DNA from: Clostridia bacterium
Lineage (GTDB): Bacteria > Bacillota > Clostridia > Christensenellales > UBA1242
Assembly (NCBI GenBank): GCA_017478185.1
Contig: JAFVEA010000005.1
Location: 1-64,000 of the forward strand
Direction of reading: 5' to 3'
Length of the DNA: 64,000 nt
In this document: positions 27,374-37,126 of the stretch, one piece after another
Position numbering within the stretch: the stretch's first letter is position 1
Layout: the number at the start of each line of letters is the position of its first letter
Translations under genes and position numbers: made by a program
Notes under the pieces: model-generated
The model's input: the letters and a program-made list of their open reading frames with translations, nothing else
Database searches by the model: none
What the model was told of the DNA's origin: nothing

Positions 27374-28819
27374 ATGTTAACAAAAAATCTAAAACAAAAC
27401 ATAAAAACCATTCAAAACATATTTCATAACTCACAAGATTTGATTGTGCGTGAGTTTGTTTCATTTGAAAAAATAAATTCTGCCATAATATATTTGGACG
27501 GAAGTGTTGACAAACAATTTTTAATTTCTGGTGTTGTCAATCCGCTTCAAAAATCAAATTTGCCAAAAAATGAAATCATAGCTGATTATGCAACAAAACA
27601 AATTGTTGCTTTTGCTCAAGTTAAAACAGAAACGGACTTAAATACAATCACAACAGAACTAAACAATGGATTTTGTGTTGTTTTGTTTGAAAATAGTGAA
27701 AAAGCAACTTGTGTTGACAGCACAAAATGGCCTGTTCGTGCTGTTTCAGAGCCTCCAACAAGCGCGGTTATAAGTGGGCCTCGAGAAGGTTTTGTTGAAG
27801 ATGTGTTAACAAATGTTTCACTCCTTAGAAAAAGACTAAAAAACCCTAATGTTATTTTTGAAAAAATGGAAGTTGGCAAATATTCAAAAACACAAATAAG
27901 ATTATGTTATATTTCTGGAATTGCTGACCCACAAATTGTTCAAAAAATAAGAACAAAAATAAATCAAATACAAATTGACGGCATTATTGACTCCAGTTAT
28001 GTTGCAACATTTTTGGAAGATGGGCGTCATACTATTTTTCGGCAAGTTGGAAGTGCAGAAAAACCAGACATTATTGCATCAAAAGTTTTGGAAGGAAGGG
28101 TTGCCATTATTGTTGACGGCTCACCTATTGTTTTAACTCTCCCATTCCTTTTGATTGAAGATTTTCAAAACAGCAATGATTATTATTCAACATCAATTAG
28201 TGCAAGTTTTTTAAGGTGGCTTAGATTTTTTGGTGCAACCCTTGCAATCATTTTGCCTGGATGTTATGTTGCTGTTATGTTATATCATTATAAACTGATT
28301 CCCATAAAACTTTTAATAAGCATTGCAAACAGCATTCAAGGCATTCCCCTATCGCCTTTTTTAGAGATTTTGTTCATTATATTTTTGTTTGAAATGCTTT
28401 ATGAGGCAAGCCTTAGAATGCCAAGATATTTAGGTTTGGCGCTATCTGTTGTGGGAGCTCTTATTTTGGGAGATACTGCTGTTAAAGCTGGACTTATTAG
28501 CCCGCCAGCTGTTATGATTGTTGCTCTTACGGGGGTTATGAGTTACACCGTTCCAAATCAAAGTGTTCAAATATCAATTTTAAGAATTATCTTCACAATT
28601 TTGGGTGGTGTTTTGGGGCTTTATGGAATTATTGTTGGCGGACTGTTTTTGGTTGGATATTTATGTAGCATCGAAAATTACACTGCTCCTTATTTGGCTC
28701 CTTTTGGCCCATTTATAAAACAAGACCAAAAAGATTCATTTTTTAAAAAGCCACTAACAAGCCAAGTGTATAGGCCACAAAGCTTTTCAAACAAAAACAA
28801 AAAGAGGTTAAAAAAATGA
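27374..28819 (+). CDS. gerAA: Spore germination protein, GerA subunit (GerAA family)
   Basis: This is the A subunit of a nutrient germinant receptor in the inner membrane of the spore. It has 481 residues: a large N-terminal soluble region (about 1-270), then several membrane segments (about 280-440) with the family motif around LRMPRYLGLALSVVGALI. The length is typical. A GGAAG ribosome binding site precedes the ATG. It is the first gene of a three-gene operon on the plus strand, with a 4-base overlap to the next gene. A forespore sigma-G promoter is expected, but no convincing one could be read. Confidence 0.93.
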   Translation: MLTKNLKQNIKTIQNIFHNSQDLIVREFVSFEKINSAIIYLDGSVDKQFLISGVVNPLQKSNLPKNEIIADYATKQIVAFAQVKTETDLNTITTELNNGFCVVLFENSEKATCVDSTKWPVRAVSEPPTSAVISGPREGFVEDVLTNVSLLRKRLKNPNVIFEKMEVGKYSKTQIRLCYISGIADPQIVQKIRTKINQIQIDGIIDSSYVATFLEDGRHTIFRQVGSAEKPDIIASKVLEGRVAIIVDGSPIVLTLPFLLIEDFQNSNDYYSTSISASFLRWLRFFGATLAIILPGCYVAVMLYHYKLIPIKLLISIANSIQGIPLSPFLEILFIIFLFEMLYEASLRMPRYLGLALSVVGALILGDTAVKAGLISPPAVMIVALTGVMSYTVPNQSVQISILRIIFTILGGVLGLYGIIVGGLFLVGYLCSIENYTAPYLAPFGPFIKQDQKDSFFKKPLTSQVYRPQSFSNKNKKRLKK

Positions 28820-29898
28820 AAGAAATTTCTTCACATCAATTTATACTTTTATCCTTATTTTTGCTTTTAAGCACAAAAATTTTCACACTTCAGCCCTACG
28901 TTTATTCTTTTTCACAAAAAGACGCTTTTTGGAGCATACTTTTTGGAGCAATTGTTGACATCTTTATAACACTTTTTGTGATTTTTTTGTTGCAAAAATA
29001 CAAAGATATATCATTTTTTGAGCTTTTAACAAAAACTTTTGGAAAAATTTTTGCAAAAATCATTCTTTGCATTATGTTTGTTATCATACTTTTTAAAGTA
29101 ACTTTTTTAGCTGAAGAAACTTTCACATTTTTTATGAAGTTTTTATATGAAGATTTAAACCTCGCAGTTTATATAATTCCTATGGCTTTTGTTTGCGGAT
29201 ATTTTTCAGTTAAAGGAATTAAAACTATTTCACGAACAATTGAAATATTTTATATATTTGTGTTGTTTGGAATTGTTGTTTGCACTTTAACGGCAATTGA
29301 CGGCGTGAATTTTAACAATATTTTGCCAATGTTTGAAGATGGCTTTTTGCCAACATTAAAAGGACTAGCCGCACAAATATTTTATCGTGGAAATGGATTA
29401 ATCTTGTTATGCTTTATGGGAAAAATTGAATTTAGCAAGCATTTTACATTAAAATTCATATCAGCAAAAGGTTTTGTAACACTTCTGCTTCTTTTTATTT
29501 CTTTGATATTTTATCTTGTTTATGGCCCTAGTGTTAAATATATAGAATTCACTTTGTCTGGGCTCCCTCAATATAATCCTTTTGTTTCAGACTTGGGGCG
29601 TTTAAACTGGCTTGGGGTTGTTGTTTGTGTGATTGCCCTGATTTTAACAACTTGCATATTGGTTTACTGTTTATCTTTAATAATTAGATGGACTTTTAAT
29701 TTTAAACGCTCTTTTCTTTCAACTTCGTTTAGCATAGGAGCAATTTTAACTGTTGCATATATAAATGGTTTTAGTCTGTTAAATATTCAACAAAAATTAG
29801 ATAACTCTTGGATGATTGTTGCAAGCTTTTGTTTGTCTATCCTTTTAATAATTTCAATTATTCTTTGTTTTAGGAGGGAAAAATGGATAAAGCATTAA
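28816..29898 (+). CDS. gerAB: Spore germination protein, GerB subunit (endospore permease family)
   Basis: GerB subunits are transporter-like membrane proteins that bind the germinant. The 360-residue protein has about ten membrane segments spread over its whole length and is similar to the amino acid/polyamine/organocation fold. It overlaps the upstream gerA gene by 4 bases and the next gene by 16, so translation is coupled. The nutrient recognised cannot be read from the sequence. Confidence 0.9.
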   Translation: MKEISSHQFILLSLFLLLSTKIFTLQPYVYSFSQKDAFWSILFGAIVDIFITLFVIFLLQKYKDISFFELLTKTFGKIFAKIILCIMFVIILFKVTFLAEETFTFFMKFLYEDLNLAVYIIPMAFVCGYFSVKGIKTISRTIEIFYIFVLFGIVVCTLTAIDGVNFNNILPMFEDGFLPTLKGLAAQIFYRGNGLILLCFMGKIEFSKHFTLKFISAKGFVTLLLLFISLIFYLVYGPSVKYIEFTLSGLPQYNPFVSDLGRLNWLGVVVCVIALILTTCILVYCLSLIIRWTFNFKRSFLSTSFSIGAILTVAYINGFSLLNIQQKLDNSWMIVASFCLSILLIISIILCFRREKWIKH

Positions 29899-31091
29899 AA
29901 TATAAAATCATCCTTTTTGTTGCTGTTTTGTTCATTCTTGTGTTAATTCCAAGTGGAATTGAAAAACAAAGTCAAATACAAAAAATCGCAATTGTTTCTG
30001 GTATTGGCATAGACAAATCTGAAAAAGGGATAACTTTGTCTGCCCAAGTTTTGGTTCCTGAACCTAGCACAAATTATTCACCAAATCAAACAGTGTTCTT
30101 TGCTGAAGAAGAAAATTTAGCAAAAGCAATAAGCAGTTTAGAGCTAAAAATTGGTCAAGAACTTGGGCTTTCACACTGCTTTATTATTGTTGTTGGAGAT
30201 GAAATGTTTAACGACGATATAACAAACACGCTAGATTTTTTAATGCGTAGCAACATTATGGATAACAACTCTGTTTTAATTCACACAGAAAAAAAGGCAC
30301 AAGAAGTTTTGGAAGTTAGTTCAAAACTGAGCAAGTCTGATTTAAACAATTTGCAAAATTTGGCAAAATTTTCACATGAACATTATGATTCTGTTAGCAC
30401 AAGCCTTGTTAACTTGTTTAATGATTATCTATCAAATTGCCCTTACACAGTTGTGGGAAGCATCAAAACAGAAGATAAAAAAAGTGAAAGTGATTCATCC
30501 AGCAAACAGCAATCATCACAACAAGAACAACAAAGTTCAGAAAACAACAAAACATTAGCAAACAATGGAGATGCTATTGTTTTAAAAAAGGGTAAAAAAA
30601 TTGCAACACTAAAAAAAGATGATATAGAAAATTTTTCTTGGCTTGACACCAACTCCCAAAAAGGTCATTTGATTATTGAAAATTATTCAGATAAAAACGC
30701 ACAAAATTTAAAAATATCATTAAAAATAATGCACGAAAGTGCAAATTTCTGCCCTGAACTAAAAAACAATACGCCAATATTAAAAACAAACATCTCTTTT
30801 GAATATATAATTGAAAGCATTGAAAATGAAAATGGTGAAAAACAAAGCGTTCAAGAAAACTTTTATAACGAGGAATTTAAAAAAGTTGTTGAAAACACAA
30901 TAAAAACAAAAATTCAAAAAACACTTGATTTATCAAAAGAAAATAATTTTGATATTATAAAAGCATACAACAAATTCAATAACAAATTTAACAAAAAGTG
31001 GAAAAATTATTTAAAAAGCTTAAAAAATCCTGATGATTATATAAAAAATCTTCAAATAATTGTTGAAGTTAACTTAAAAACAAAATTATGA
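29883..31091 (+). CDS. gerAC: Spore germination protein, GerC subunit lacking the lipobox Cys
   Basis: GerC subunits are normally lipoproteins on the outer face of the spore inner membrane. The 402-residue protein has the family start after the signal (KIAIVSGIGIDK) and the three-domain body, with the long low-complexity linker of Ser, Gln and Lys at about 200-225. The N-terminus has a hydrophobic segment (about 8-23), but Ser24 stands where the usual Cys-Trp begins, so lipid attachment is not expected and the segment may stay as an anchor. GGAGGG precedes the ATG. Confidence 0.88.
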   Translation: MDKALKYKIILFVAVLFILVLIPSGIEKQSQIQKIAIVSGIGIDKSEKGITLSAQVLVPEPSTNYSPNQTVFFAEEENLAKAISSLELKIGQELGLSHCFIIVVGDEMFNDDITNTLDFLMRSNIMDNNSVLIHTEKKAQEVLEVSSKLSKSDLNNLQNLAKFSHEHYDSVSTSLVNLFNDYLSNCPYTVVGSIKTEDKKSESDSSSKQQSSQQEQQSSENNKTLANNGDAIVLKKGKKIATLKKDDIENFSWLDTNSQKGHLIIENYSDKNAQNLKISLKIMHESANFCPELKNNTPILKTNISFEYIIESIENENGEKQSVQENFYNEEFKKVVENTIKTKIQKTLDLSKENNFDIIKAYNKFNNKFNKKWKNYLKSLKNPDDYIKNLQIIVEVNLKTKL

Positions 31092-31110
31092 AATAAAAAT
31101 TTAAAATTTA

Positions 31111-31147
31111 AAAAAGAACTTTATTTAATTTTTTAAAGTTCTTTTTT
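31111..31147. terminator. Bidirectional terminator between gerAC and rho
   Basis: AAAAAGAACTTTA pairs with TAAAGTTCTTTTT across a short AT loop, with T runs on both sides. It can stop both convergent transcripts. Confidence 0.8.
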
Positions 31148-31177
31148 AATCACAATTTAATAATGATATTATATATT

Positions 31178-32593
31178 TCATAGCATTTTTTCATAAATTT
31201 CAGCAATTTGTTTTATTGTTTTATCTTTTGTTAACTGTCTTAATTTTTCAGCCTTTTCTATTTCTAATTTATCAATAAGCTGATAAGAATTGTCTGTATA
31301 ACTTTTTGGCAAAACTTCACTTTTAGCTTTTAATGAATATAGTTCTTCACTTAAATAAATGTGACTGTTGCAAAGTGAATCAAACCTAGAAACAATTTTT
31401 TCAAGCTCGGAGTCTTGTTCGTTTAAAACTCCAGCAATAAGAGTTATTGTTCCAGCTTGCTCAACATTTTTTGCAACTGCCAAAAGTTTTTTAACTGCAA
31501 CAATTGCGTTTAAATTAAATTCTCCAACCTTTTCTTCTTGCTCTGAAATTGTGCTATAATTATACGCTCTTAAAACTGATATCAAATCATCAATAATCAA
31601 AACAACATCTTGCCCCATTTCACAAAGCCTTTTTGCTCTTTCAATTGAAAGATTAACCAAATACATTTGTCTAAAAGGCGTCATATCAAAAGTTGAAAAA
31701 GCATATTCAATATTTTCTTGATTATATATTGATTTTTCTTCTGGCCTTTTATCTATTGCAACAACAATTGTGTGTAAGTTTTGATTTTTTGTTTGAATTG
31801 CAAGTTTGTTTAAGAAATCACTTTTATTGCTGTTTTTATCTGCATGAACCAAAACCCTCTGCCCCTTTCCTATTGGTGCCAAAAACTTGCTGAAAGCTAA
31901 ATCTTCATCTTCCCAAAACTTTATAACATCTGAAGATGCTATGATATCAACTCTATTCTCAGAAACATACAGCCTTTTAAGTCCTCCCAAAATGCAATCA
32001 TTTATTTTTAAAATATCTGCAATTTGTTTATAATTAGAGCCATCATCATAGCATAGGCAATCAACCTTATCGCCGTCTAAAAGGGAATAAGTTTTAACCA
32101 TTCTATAAGGAATTATTGCAATGTCATCATTGGTTAAACTGTTAAGTCCTCCAAGATGTAGTGTTCCACATCCGTTTGGTTCAATCTTTAAAATTCCAGA
32201 ATCTTCTTTTGGCCTTTGTCCATCTTTTGTTATAAAAAGTTCTCTTTTGCTGCTAACTTTTGCGTTTAAAAACAAATTTTCTCTTGGCTCTTGTGCTTGA
32301 ATAAATGAACCTTTCACCCAAGATGTTTTTTCTTCTGTTTGGTCAGCATATTCAAAATAACCAACATTCCAATCAGCATTAAAATCATACACGTTTTTTG
32401 GAGGTCTGCCCTTTTTGTTTTTTGGAACAAATGGCTCTATGGTTCCATTTTCAACCTGCATAATTTTTTCTATTAAATCATCTTTTTTGTATGTTGTTGG
32501 CAAATGAACACCAATGCTTCTTGCGTATTCTCTTAACTGAAAAATTCCAAATTTATTCAGATTTTCTCTTGTGTTTAATTTTTTATCCTCCAT
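31178..32593 (-). CDS. rho: Rho-like transcription termination factor, catalytically degenerate
   Basis: The protein has Rho architecture: an N-terminal SAP-like/Rho-N helix region (about 12-45), a linker, an RNA-binding OB domain (GILKIEPNGCGTLHLGG at about 133-149) and a RecA-like domain (PIGKGQRVLV at 240-249, Asp335 of Walker B, LRAYN at 341-345). Several catalytic positions are lost. The P-loop reads ADKNSNKS (251-258), keeping the Lys and Ser but without the glycines; the catalytic Glu of DERPEE is Lys (DKRPEE, Lys282); and the R-loop and arginine-finger region have no equivalent Arg. It should not be a normal ATP-driven translocase. It is a single gene with GAGG before its ATG. Confidence 0.85.
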   Translation of the reverse strand: MEDKKLNTRENLNKFGIFQLREYARSIGVHLPTTYKKDDLIEKIMQVENGTIEPFVPKNKKGRPPKNVYDFNADWNVGYFEYADQTEEKTSWVKGSFIQAQEPRENLFLNAKVSSKRELFITKDGQRPKEDSGILKIEPNGCGTLHLGGLNSLTNDDIAIIPYRMVKTYSLLDGDKVDCLCYDDGSNYKQIADILKINDCILGGLKRLYVSENRVDIIASSDVIKFWEDEDLAFSKFLAPIGKGQRVLVHADKNSNKSDFLNKLAIQTKNQNLHTIVVAIDKRPEEKSIYNQENIEYAFSTFDMTPFRQMYLVNLSIERAKRLCEMGQDVVLIIDDLISVLRAYNYSTISEQEEKVGEFNLNAIVAVKKLLAVAKNVEQAGTITLIAGVLNEQDSELEKIVSRFDSLCNSHIYLSEELYSLKAKSEVLPKSYTDNSYQLIDKLEIEKAEKLRQLTKDKTIKQIAEIYEKML

Positions 32594-32660
32594 TTCAACC
32601 TCATAAAAAATTTAAAATTATTATAACATAATAAAAATTGTTTGTAAACCATTTATATTA

Positions 32661-32691
32661 AAAACACAAAGCTTGGATAGCTTTGTGTTTT
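32661..32691 (-). terminator. Terminator of sleB-ypeB
   Basis: AAAACACAAAGC pairs with GCTTTGTGTTTT around a short loop in the gap between ypeB and rho. A T-rich run follows on the minus strand. Confidence 0.65.
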
Positions 32692-32784
32692 GCAAGCAAA
32701 AGTTTTTATACTCTTGCCTGCATTATTATTGTAACCCAAAAGAGTTTTTTTATTCAAAAAATTTTAAAATTTTTTAATTATTTA

Positions 32785-34116
32785 TCACATAAGCAAATTT
32801 CCATTATCTGTTTGAATAACTTTTAAAACTTTTATCTCTTCCCCAGTTTTTGCATCAATATAATCATAATAAATTGCTTCATCATATATGCATTTAAATT
32901 CCCAAGCCAATTTTTCGCCCAAATATTCATCTGGAATAACGCAAAGATTTGTGTCTAAAACATCAAGCTTTTGATTAATTTTTTGTTTTGCTTGCTCACT
33001 TGAAATAAGTGGTGATAAATCAGCTCTATCAACATGATTAAACGCCCAACTTCTTGCCTCTAATCCAACAATATTTCCGTTTTCTTGACTTATTTTAACT
33101 TTTATCATATCTGGATAAATTATAACATCATTTGTTTTAAAAGTTAAGTTGCAATAAACAAATCCGCCCTCAGCCGTGCTCCAAACTGGAGCTATGTTAT
33201 TAAATCCAAGTTTGTTTAAAAAGTTTTTTGCAAGAATTTCACATTCATAAATATTTTTGTTATGTGACGATGATTGCTCATCTGTTGCAAATTGCAACAC
33301 AAGGTTATCCCTTTTTGCTGTTTGAATATAACCAGTTATATCACCCTTTTTAAGCTCAAAGTTGTATGTGTCAAAATCTCCCCCCAAGCTTTCACCAACA
33401 AAATTTATTTCAAAATCACCAAAACACTGTTTAACTTTTAACTCTGCCTCTGTTTTTGTTACTTCTTTTTCACTTAAACCTTTAACCTGTTTGTGCTCTG
33501 TTGAGTCACTAAACGGCCCGTCATAAATTAAACTTGGATATTCTATTGTTTCATCATACATAAAATTAAATTCATCAGAAAAATTATTTGTTTTTATTTT
33601 AGGATCTGAGATATTTTCAACAATATAATAACCTGAATTTATTAAATTTGCCAAATCATTTAAATCTGATTTTATTTGTTGTGAACTTTTATGCAATTTT
33701 TCTAATTGAGCTAAATCATCTTCTGTTATGCCTTTAAGAGATAATATATTCTCATTTAAAACATAACAATAACCCCCAAGTTGATTCACAAACTTATATG
33801 TGTTTGTTAAAGATTGATGATTTAATGGAAGTGATGACAAACTGTTTTGAGCGATTTTGCATAATGAACAAATTTCAGTTAAATATTTTTCTTGAATATT
33901 TGAGTTTTGTGTTACTAATGTTTTTGACAAGTTTGTTTCTATGTTGTTAACCGCATCAGTTAAAGTGTAGAAATCACTTTGATAAACTGAATTTAACTGA
34001 GATTTATAATTTTTTGTTTCATTATTAAAAGAAACAGACAAAATTGTTGCCAAAATTATTGCTAAAGCAGTTAAAACTGAACAAATTGTGATTGCTATTT
34101 TTGAACTTTTTGTCAT
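32785..34116 (-). CDS. ypeB: Germination protein YpeB
   Basis: YpeB is needed for SleB to be stable and located in the spore. The 443-residue protein has an N-terminal membrane anchor (about 8-28), a helical region and C-terminal PepSY-like repeats, and ends in the usual KTGEEIKVLKV-type tail. It lies 9 bases after sleB, the standard pair. A TAGGAGG ribosome binding site stands before the ATG. Its length matches the family. Confidence 0.92.
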   Translation of the reverse strand: MTKSSKIAITICSVLTALAIILATILSVSFNNETKNYKSQLNSVYQSDFYTLTDAVNNIETNLSKTLVTQNSNIQEKYLTEICSLCKIAQNSLSSLPLNHQSLTNTYKFVNQLGGYCYVLNENILSLKGITEDDLAQLEKLHKSSQQIKSDLNDLANLINSGYYIVENISDPKIKTNNFSDEFNFMYDETIEYPSLIYDGPFSDSTEHKQVKGLSEKEVTKTEAELKVKQCFGDFEINFVGESLGGDFDTYNFELKKGDITGYIQTAKRDNLVLQFATDEQSSSHNKNIYECEILAKNFLNKLGFNNIAPVWSTAEGGFVYCNLTFKTNDVIIYPDMIKVKISQENGNIVGLEARSWAFNHVDRADLSPLISSEQAKQKINQKLDVLDTNLCVIPDEYLGEKLAWEFKCIYDEAIYYDYIDAKTGEEIKVLKVIQTDNGNLLM

Positions 34117-34125
34117 ATATTCCTC

Positions 34126-34803
34126 CTATATTGCAAATTTATGGTTTCCAATCGTCACCAAAACTGTTCTAGACCAAATCCAAGAACTGGTTGCTGTTTT
34201 TGGATTATAATAATATAATGCCCCGTGTGATGGGTCCCATCCGTTTAAAGCATCTCTTGCCGCATTATAAGCCGACTGATTTGGCTCTAAATTTATTTGA
34301 CCATCATTAACAGCTGTGAAAGCGTATGGCTGATAAATAACTCCAGAAATTGTGTTTGGGAATTTTGAACTTGCAACTCTATTTAATATAACTGCTCCAA
34401 TTGCAACTTGACCTGCATATGGCTCACCTCTGGCTTCAGCGTGAATACATTTTGCCAGCAAATATAAATCACTGCTTGTTTGAGTTTGACTTTTTGAACT
34501 TGTTAAACTCATTCCAAGAGCTGCTGCTGTTTTTGGCCCAACAATTCCATCAGCAGTGAGCTTGTTTTTCTTTTGAAAATTTTTCACTGCAGCTTTTGTC
34601 TTTGAACCATAAATTCCATCAACTGCGCCAGTATAATATCCCCAATTTTTTAATTTTGTTTGAACTGTTTTCACTTGCGAAGTTGTTAAAGCTGCTTCAA
34701 CAGAGATATCTGTGTTTGAACTGTTTTTAAAAGCAAAAAAAGTTAAACAAAAAACTGCAATAAAACATAATATTATGTAAAAAACTTTTGAAACTTTTTC
34801 CAT
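34126..34803 (-). CDS. sleB: Spore cortex-lytic enzyme SleB
   Basis: SleB is a lytic transglycosylase that degrades cortex peptidoglycan at germination and recognises muramic-delta-lactam made by CwlD. The 225-residue protein has a signal segment (about 8-25), a peptidoglycan-binding domain (about 40-98, with DGIYGSKTKAAVKNFQ) and a C-terminal Hydrolase_2 domain containing the catalytic Glu in KCIHAEARGEP. The following ypeB gene encodes its partner. AAAGGAG precedes the ATG. Confidence 0.95.
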   Translation of the reverse strand: MEKVSKVFYIILCFIAVFCLTFFAFKNSSNTDISVEAALTTSQVKTVQTKLKNWGYYTGAVDGIYGSKTKAAVKNFQKKNKLTADGIVGPKTAAALGMSLTSSKSQTQTSSDLYLLAKCIHAEARGEPYAGQVAIGAVILNRVASSKFPNTISGVIYQPYAFTAVNDGQINLEPNQSAYNAARDALNGWDPSHGALYYYNPKTATSSWIWSRTVLVTIGNHKFAI

Positions 34804-34858
34804 TTTGTTCTCCTTTAAATTTTGTTAAAAGTAGTTTAATCTATTTTTCAAAATTTAT

Positions 34859-35410
34859 TTATCTATTAAAAAAATTTTTTATTATTTCCACAATTTTTGA
34901 GCGGTAAACTATGTTTTTGTTATCATTATCTTCATAAGATATAAAACACATTGGGGGGTATGCAACACACCACCAGTTATCACCCAAGCCCGAACCCAAA
35001 TTTATAATTAAAGCATCATAAACATCACTTTCTAAAGTTAAATCTTCATAGGTTCTTGTTGGAAAATATTCACTTTTAATTCCTGCTTTGCTTTTATAAG
35101 AAAAGCCGTTTTCTTTTAAAACTTTGTCTGCCACACTTGTTATTAAATCAAGTTTTTCATAAATAATTTTTATTGATTCTTCTTTTGATTTTGCTTCACT
35201 TAAAAACGGAGTTAAAGCGCTCACAACTTCATCTTTAACTTTATATTTAACATTTTGGTCCACTGAAGAGTTGCTGTTTGCTCTTATGTGAATTCTTAAA
35301 TAATCACTTGCATCAATTTCTTTTTGACTTATGTTTGAAAACACAAAAAAACTTGCAATAATTGTTAAAATAACAACAATTATTAAAATAATATTTTTAA
35401 ACTTAATCAT
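34859..35410 (-). CDS. spoIIR: Stage II sporulation protein R
   Basis: SpoIIR is a forespore protein that triggers processing of pro-sigma-E in the mother cell. The 183-residue protein has one N-terminal membrane or signal segment (about 5-24) and the family core with LRIHIRANSNS, DEVVSALTPFL and LGSGLGDNWWCVAYPPMC. The length is normal. A GAGG site precedes the ATG. It lies in a block of spore genes with the sipL-like gene upstream and sleB downstream, each with separate spacing. A sigma-F promoter is expected but none was convincing. Confidence 0.93.
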   Translation of the reverse strand: MIKFKNIILIIVVILTIIASFFVFSNISQKEIDASDYLRIHIRANSNSSVDQNVKYKVKDEVVSALTPFLSEAKSKEESIKIIYEKLDLITSVADKVLKENGFSYKSKAGIKSEYFPTRTYEDLTLESDVYDALIINLGSGLGDNWWCVAYPPMCFISYEDNDNKNIVYRSKIVEIIKNFFNR

Positions 35411-35487
35411 TTTTACCTCTGTTATAAATAATTAACTTTTTTGTGTTATTTAAACATAAAATATTTAATATTTATTAATTTTTATAG

Positions 35488-35515
35488 AAAAAACACACAA
35501 AATTTGTGTGTTTTT
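35488..35515 (-). terminator. Terminator after the sipL-like gene
   Basis: AAAAACACACAAA pairs with TTTGTGTGTTTTT immediately after the stop codon region of the gene ending at 35517. Confidence 0.75.
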
Positions 35516-35516
35516 G

Positions 35517-37052
35517 TTAATTTAATTTCTTTTGCCTATAAACAATAATTTGGGTTGGTTTTGTTATAGGAAATTTTAATTCTGGGTTTTGATTTAATAA
35601 CATATCAGGATTTATCAAAAGTTTTTTTGCAATATCCCAACTATCCTGCGCTTCACTTACAACATATATTCCCATATTGCATAAATCAAGTTTTCTATCT
35701 TCCCCAACAACTATATCGCTCATTATAGCTTCGTTTTTGGAGCGAAGAACAAAAACGTTTAAACAAAGCTCAGCCAAAACATCAATTTCTTTTGCTCTTT
35801 TGTTTCTTGCATCAAGTTCTTTTACGCTGGCAGACACCAAAATTTCATCATCTTTTAAAATTCCGTCACAAACAAAAGAACTCTCAAAAGGAATTTCAAC
35901 TTTAACCGACTGCGTTGTGTGATTTTCATCATCCAAAAGATAGATAACATAACAGCCAACATTCCCTGTTATTATAACTTCATCTTTTTCTATTCTTTTA
36001 TTTTTTATAAAACAATTTCCAACTGATGAACATAAAACTTTGTCTATTCTTATATCTTCTTCAGAAAATTCAATATTGCCGTCAATTTTTTCTGTTATGT
36101 TTTTAAAACATACAATATTTTGAGTTATAAAGCTAGAATGCTGAAGCTCCATTTCTTTTTTAGGGCAAAAAGCATCAAAAACGCTTTCAATTTCTATATT
36201 TTTTCTAACCAAAACATTTGCACAAAACTTGTTTTTTAATTCTAAAACGCCTTTAGAACTGCTAAGTTCACCGTCAATTTCATAACTGTTTTCTGTGGTG
36301 TTTAAAAAGGCTGTTGCATTCTGCCCCTCCAACACACCTGTTCCCAAAATTTCTTGATGAAAATCTTGTGAATAAGTTTGATTTTTTAGTTTTGGCTGTT
36401 CATCATTTGTTAAATAAATTAAATTAGTGTTTATAATTCCATCACAAACTATCAAATCATTTAAACAAGTTATATTTTTTGATATAGCATAACTTTCAAC
36501 CATTAAAATTTTTGATATCGAGGTTGGCAAATCAATTTCAGTTTTTAATTCAAAATTTTCATTTAATGCGTGAGTTATAGTGCTAAATTCTTCTGTTATG
36601 AGTTTTTGATTTGCTGGATTGATTGAAGACACATATTTTACATTTTGTTTTTCAATAGAAAATAGTTCAAAAACAAGTTGCTCAGCAAACGAAAGTGAAA
36701 TTTCATTAACAGATAAATTTAATGTTTTAACAGATTTTTGCAAAACAAAAACTTTGTTTTCTCCAGTTATTTGATTTGAATTATAAGCATTTGAAAAATT
36801 TGTTGAAGTTTTCAATTCTTCTATTTCACCATTTTCAAGCTTCACAAGTGCTGTGGAATTAACCACCCCTTCAATTGTTACGCTTCCTTTGTTAACATTT
36901 GTGTTGTTTATGCTTACCAAACTTTTTGTAAACAAAACTTTATCTATTTTTTCTCCATTTGTTGTTAATATAACATTTGATTGAAAAGTGATATCATCAA
37001 GTTTTTTGTTATATTTTATCTCAACAACATTTATTTGTGGCTCAAGTGACAT
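35517..37052 (-). CDS. sipL: SipL-like spore protein with DUF3794 repeats and LysM
   Basis: The 511-residue protein has several DUF3794 (SPOCS) domains over most of its length, with repeated patterns such as ITFQSNVIL and IEIESVFDAFCPKKEMEL, and a C-terminal LysM-like module (about 465-508, SWDIAKKLLINPDMLLNQNP). This architecture and size are those of SipL of Clostridioides difficile, the partner of SpoIVA in coat assembly. The veg gene next door is the usual neighbour in Clostridia. No signal peptide is present, as expected for a mother-cell protein. An AAGGGGG ribosome binding site precedes the ATG. Confidence 0.78.
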   Translation of the reverse strand: MSLEPQINVVEIKYNKKLDDITFQSNVILTTNGEKIDKVLFTKSLVSINNTNVNKGSVTIEGVVNSTALVKLENGEIEELKTSTNFSNAYNSNQITGENKVFVLQKSVKTLNLSVNEISLSFAEQLVFELFSIEKQNVKYVSSINPANQKLITEEFSTITHALNENFELKTEIDLPTSISKILMVESYAISKNITCLNDLIVCDGIINTNLIYLTNDEQPKLKNQTYSQDFHQEILGTGVLEGQNATAFLNTTENSYEIDGELSSSKGVLELKNKFCANVLVRKNIEIESVFDAFCPKKEMELQHSSFITQNIVCFKNITEKIDGNIEFSEEDIRIDKVLCSSVGNCFIKNKRIEKDEVIITGNVGCYVIYLLDDENHTTQSVKVEIPFESSFVCDGILKDDEILVSASVKELDARNKRAKEIDVLAELCLNVFVLRSKNEAIMSDIVVGEDRKLDLCNMGIYVVSEAQDSWDIAKKLLINPDMLLNQNPELKFPITKPTQIIVYRQKKLN

Positions 37053-37126
37053 TTTAATCCCCCTTCAAAAAATTACTGATATAAATATATTGAAAGAGTA
37101 AAAAAAATATAACTAAATTCAAGAAA

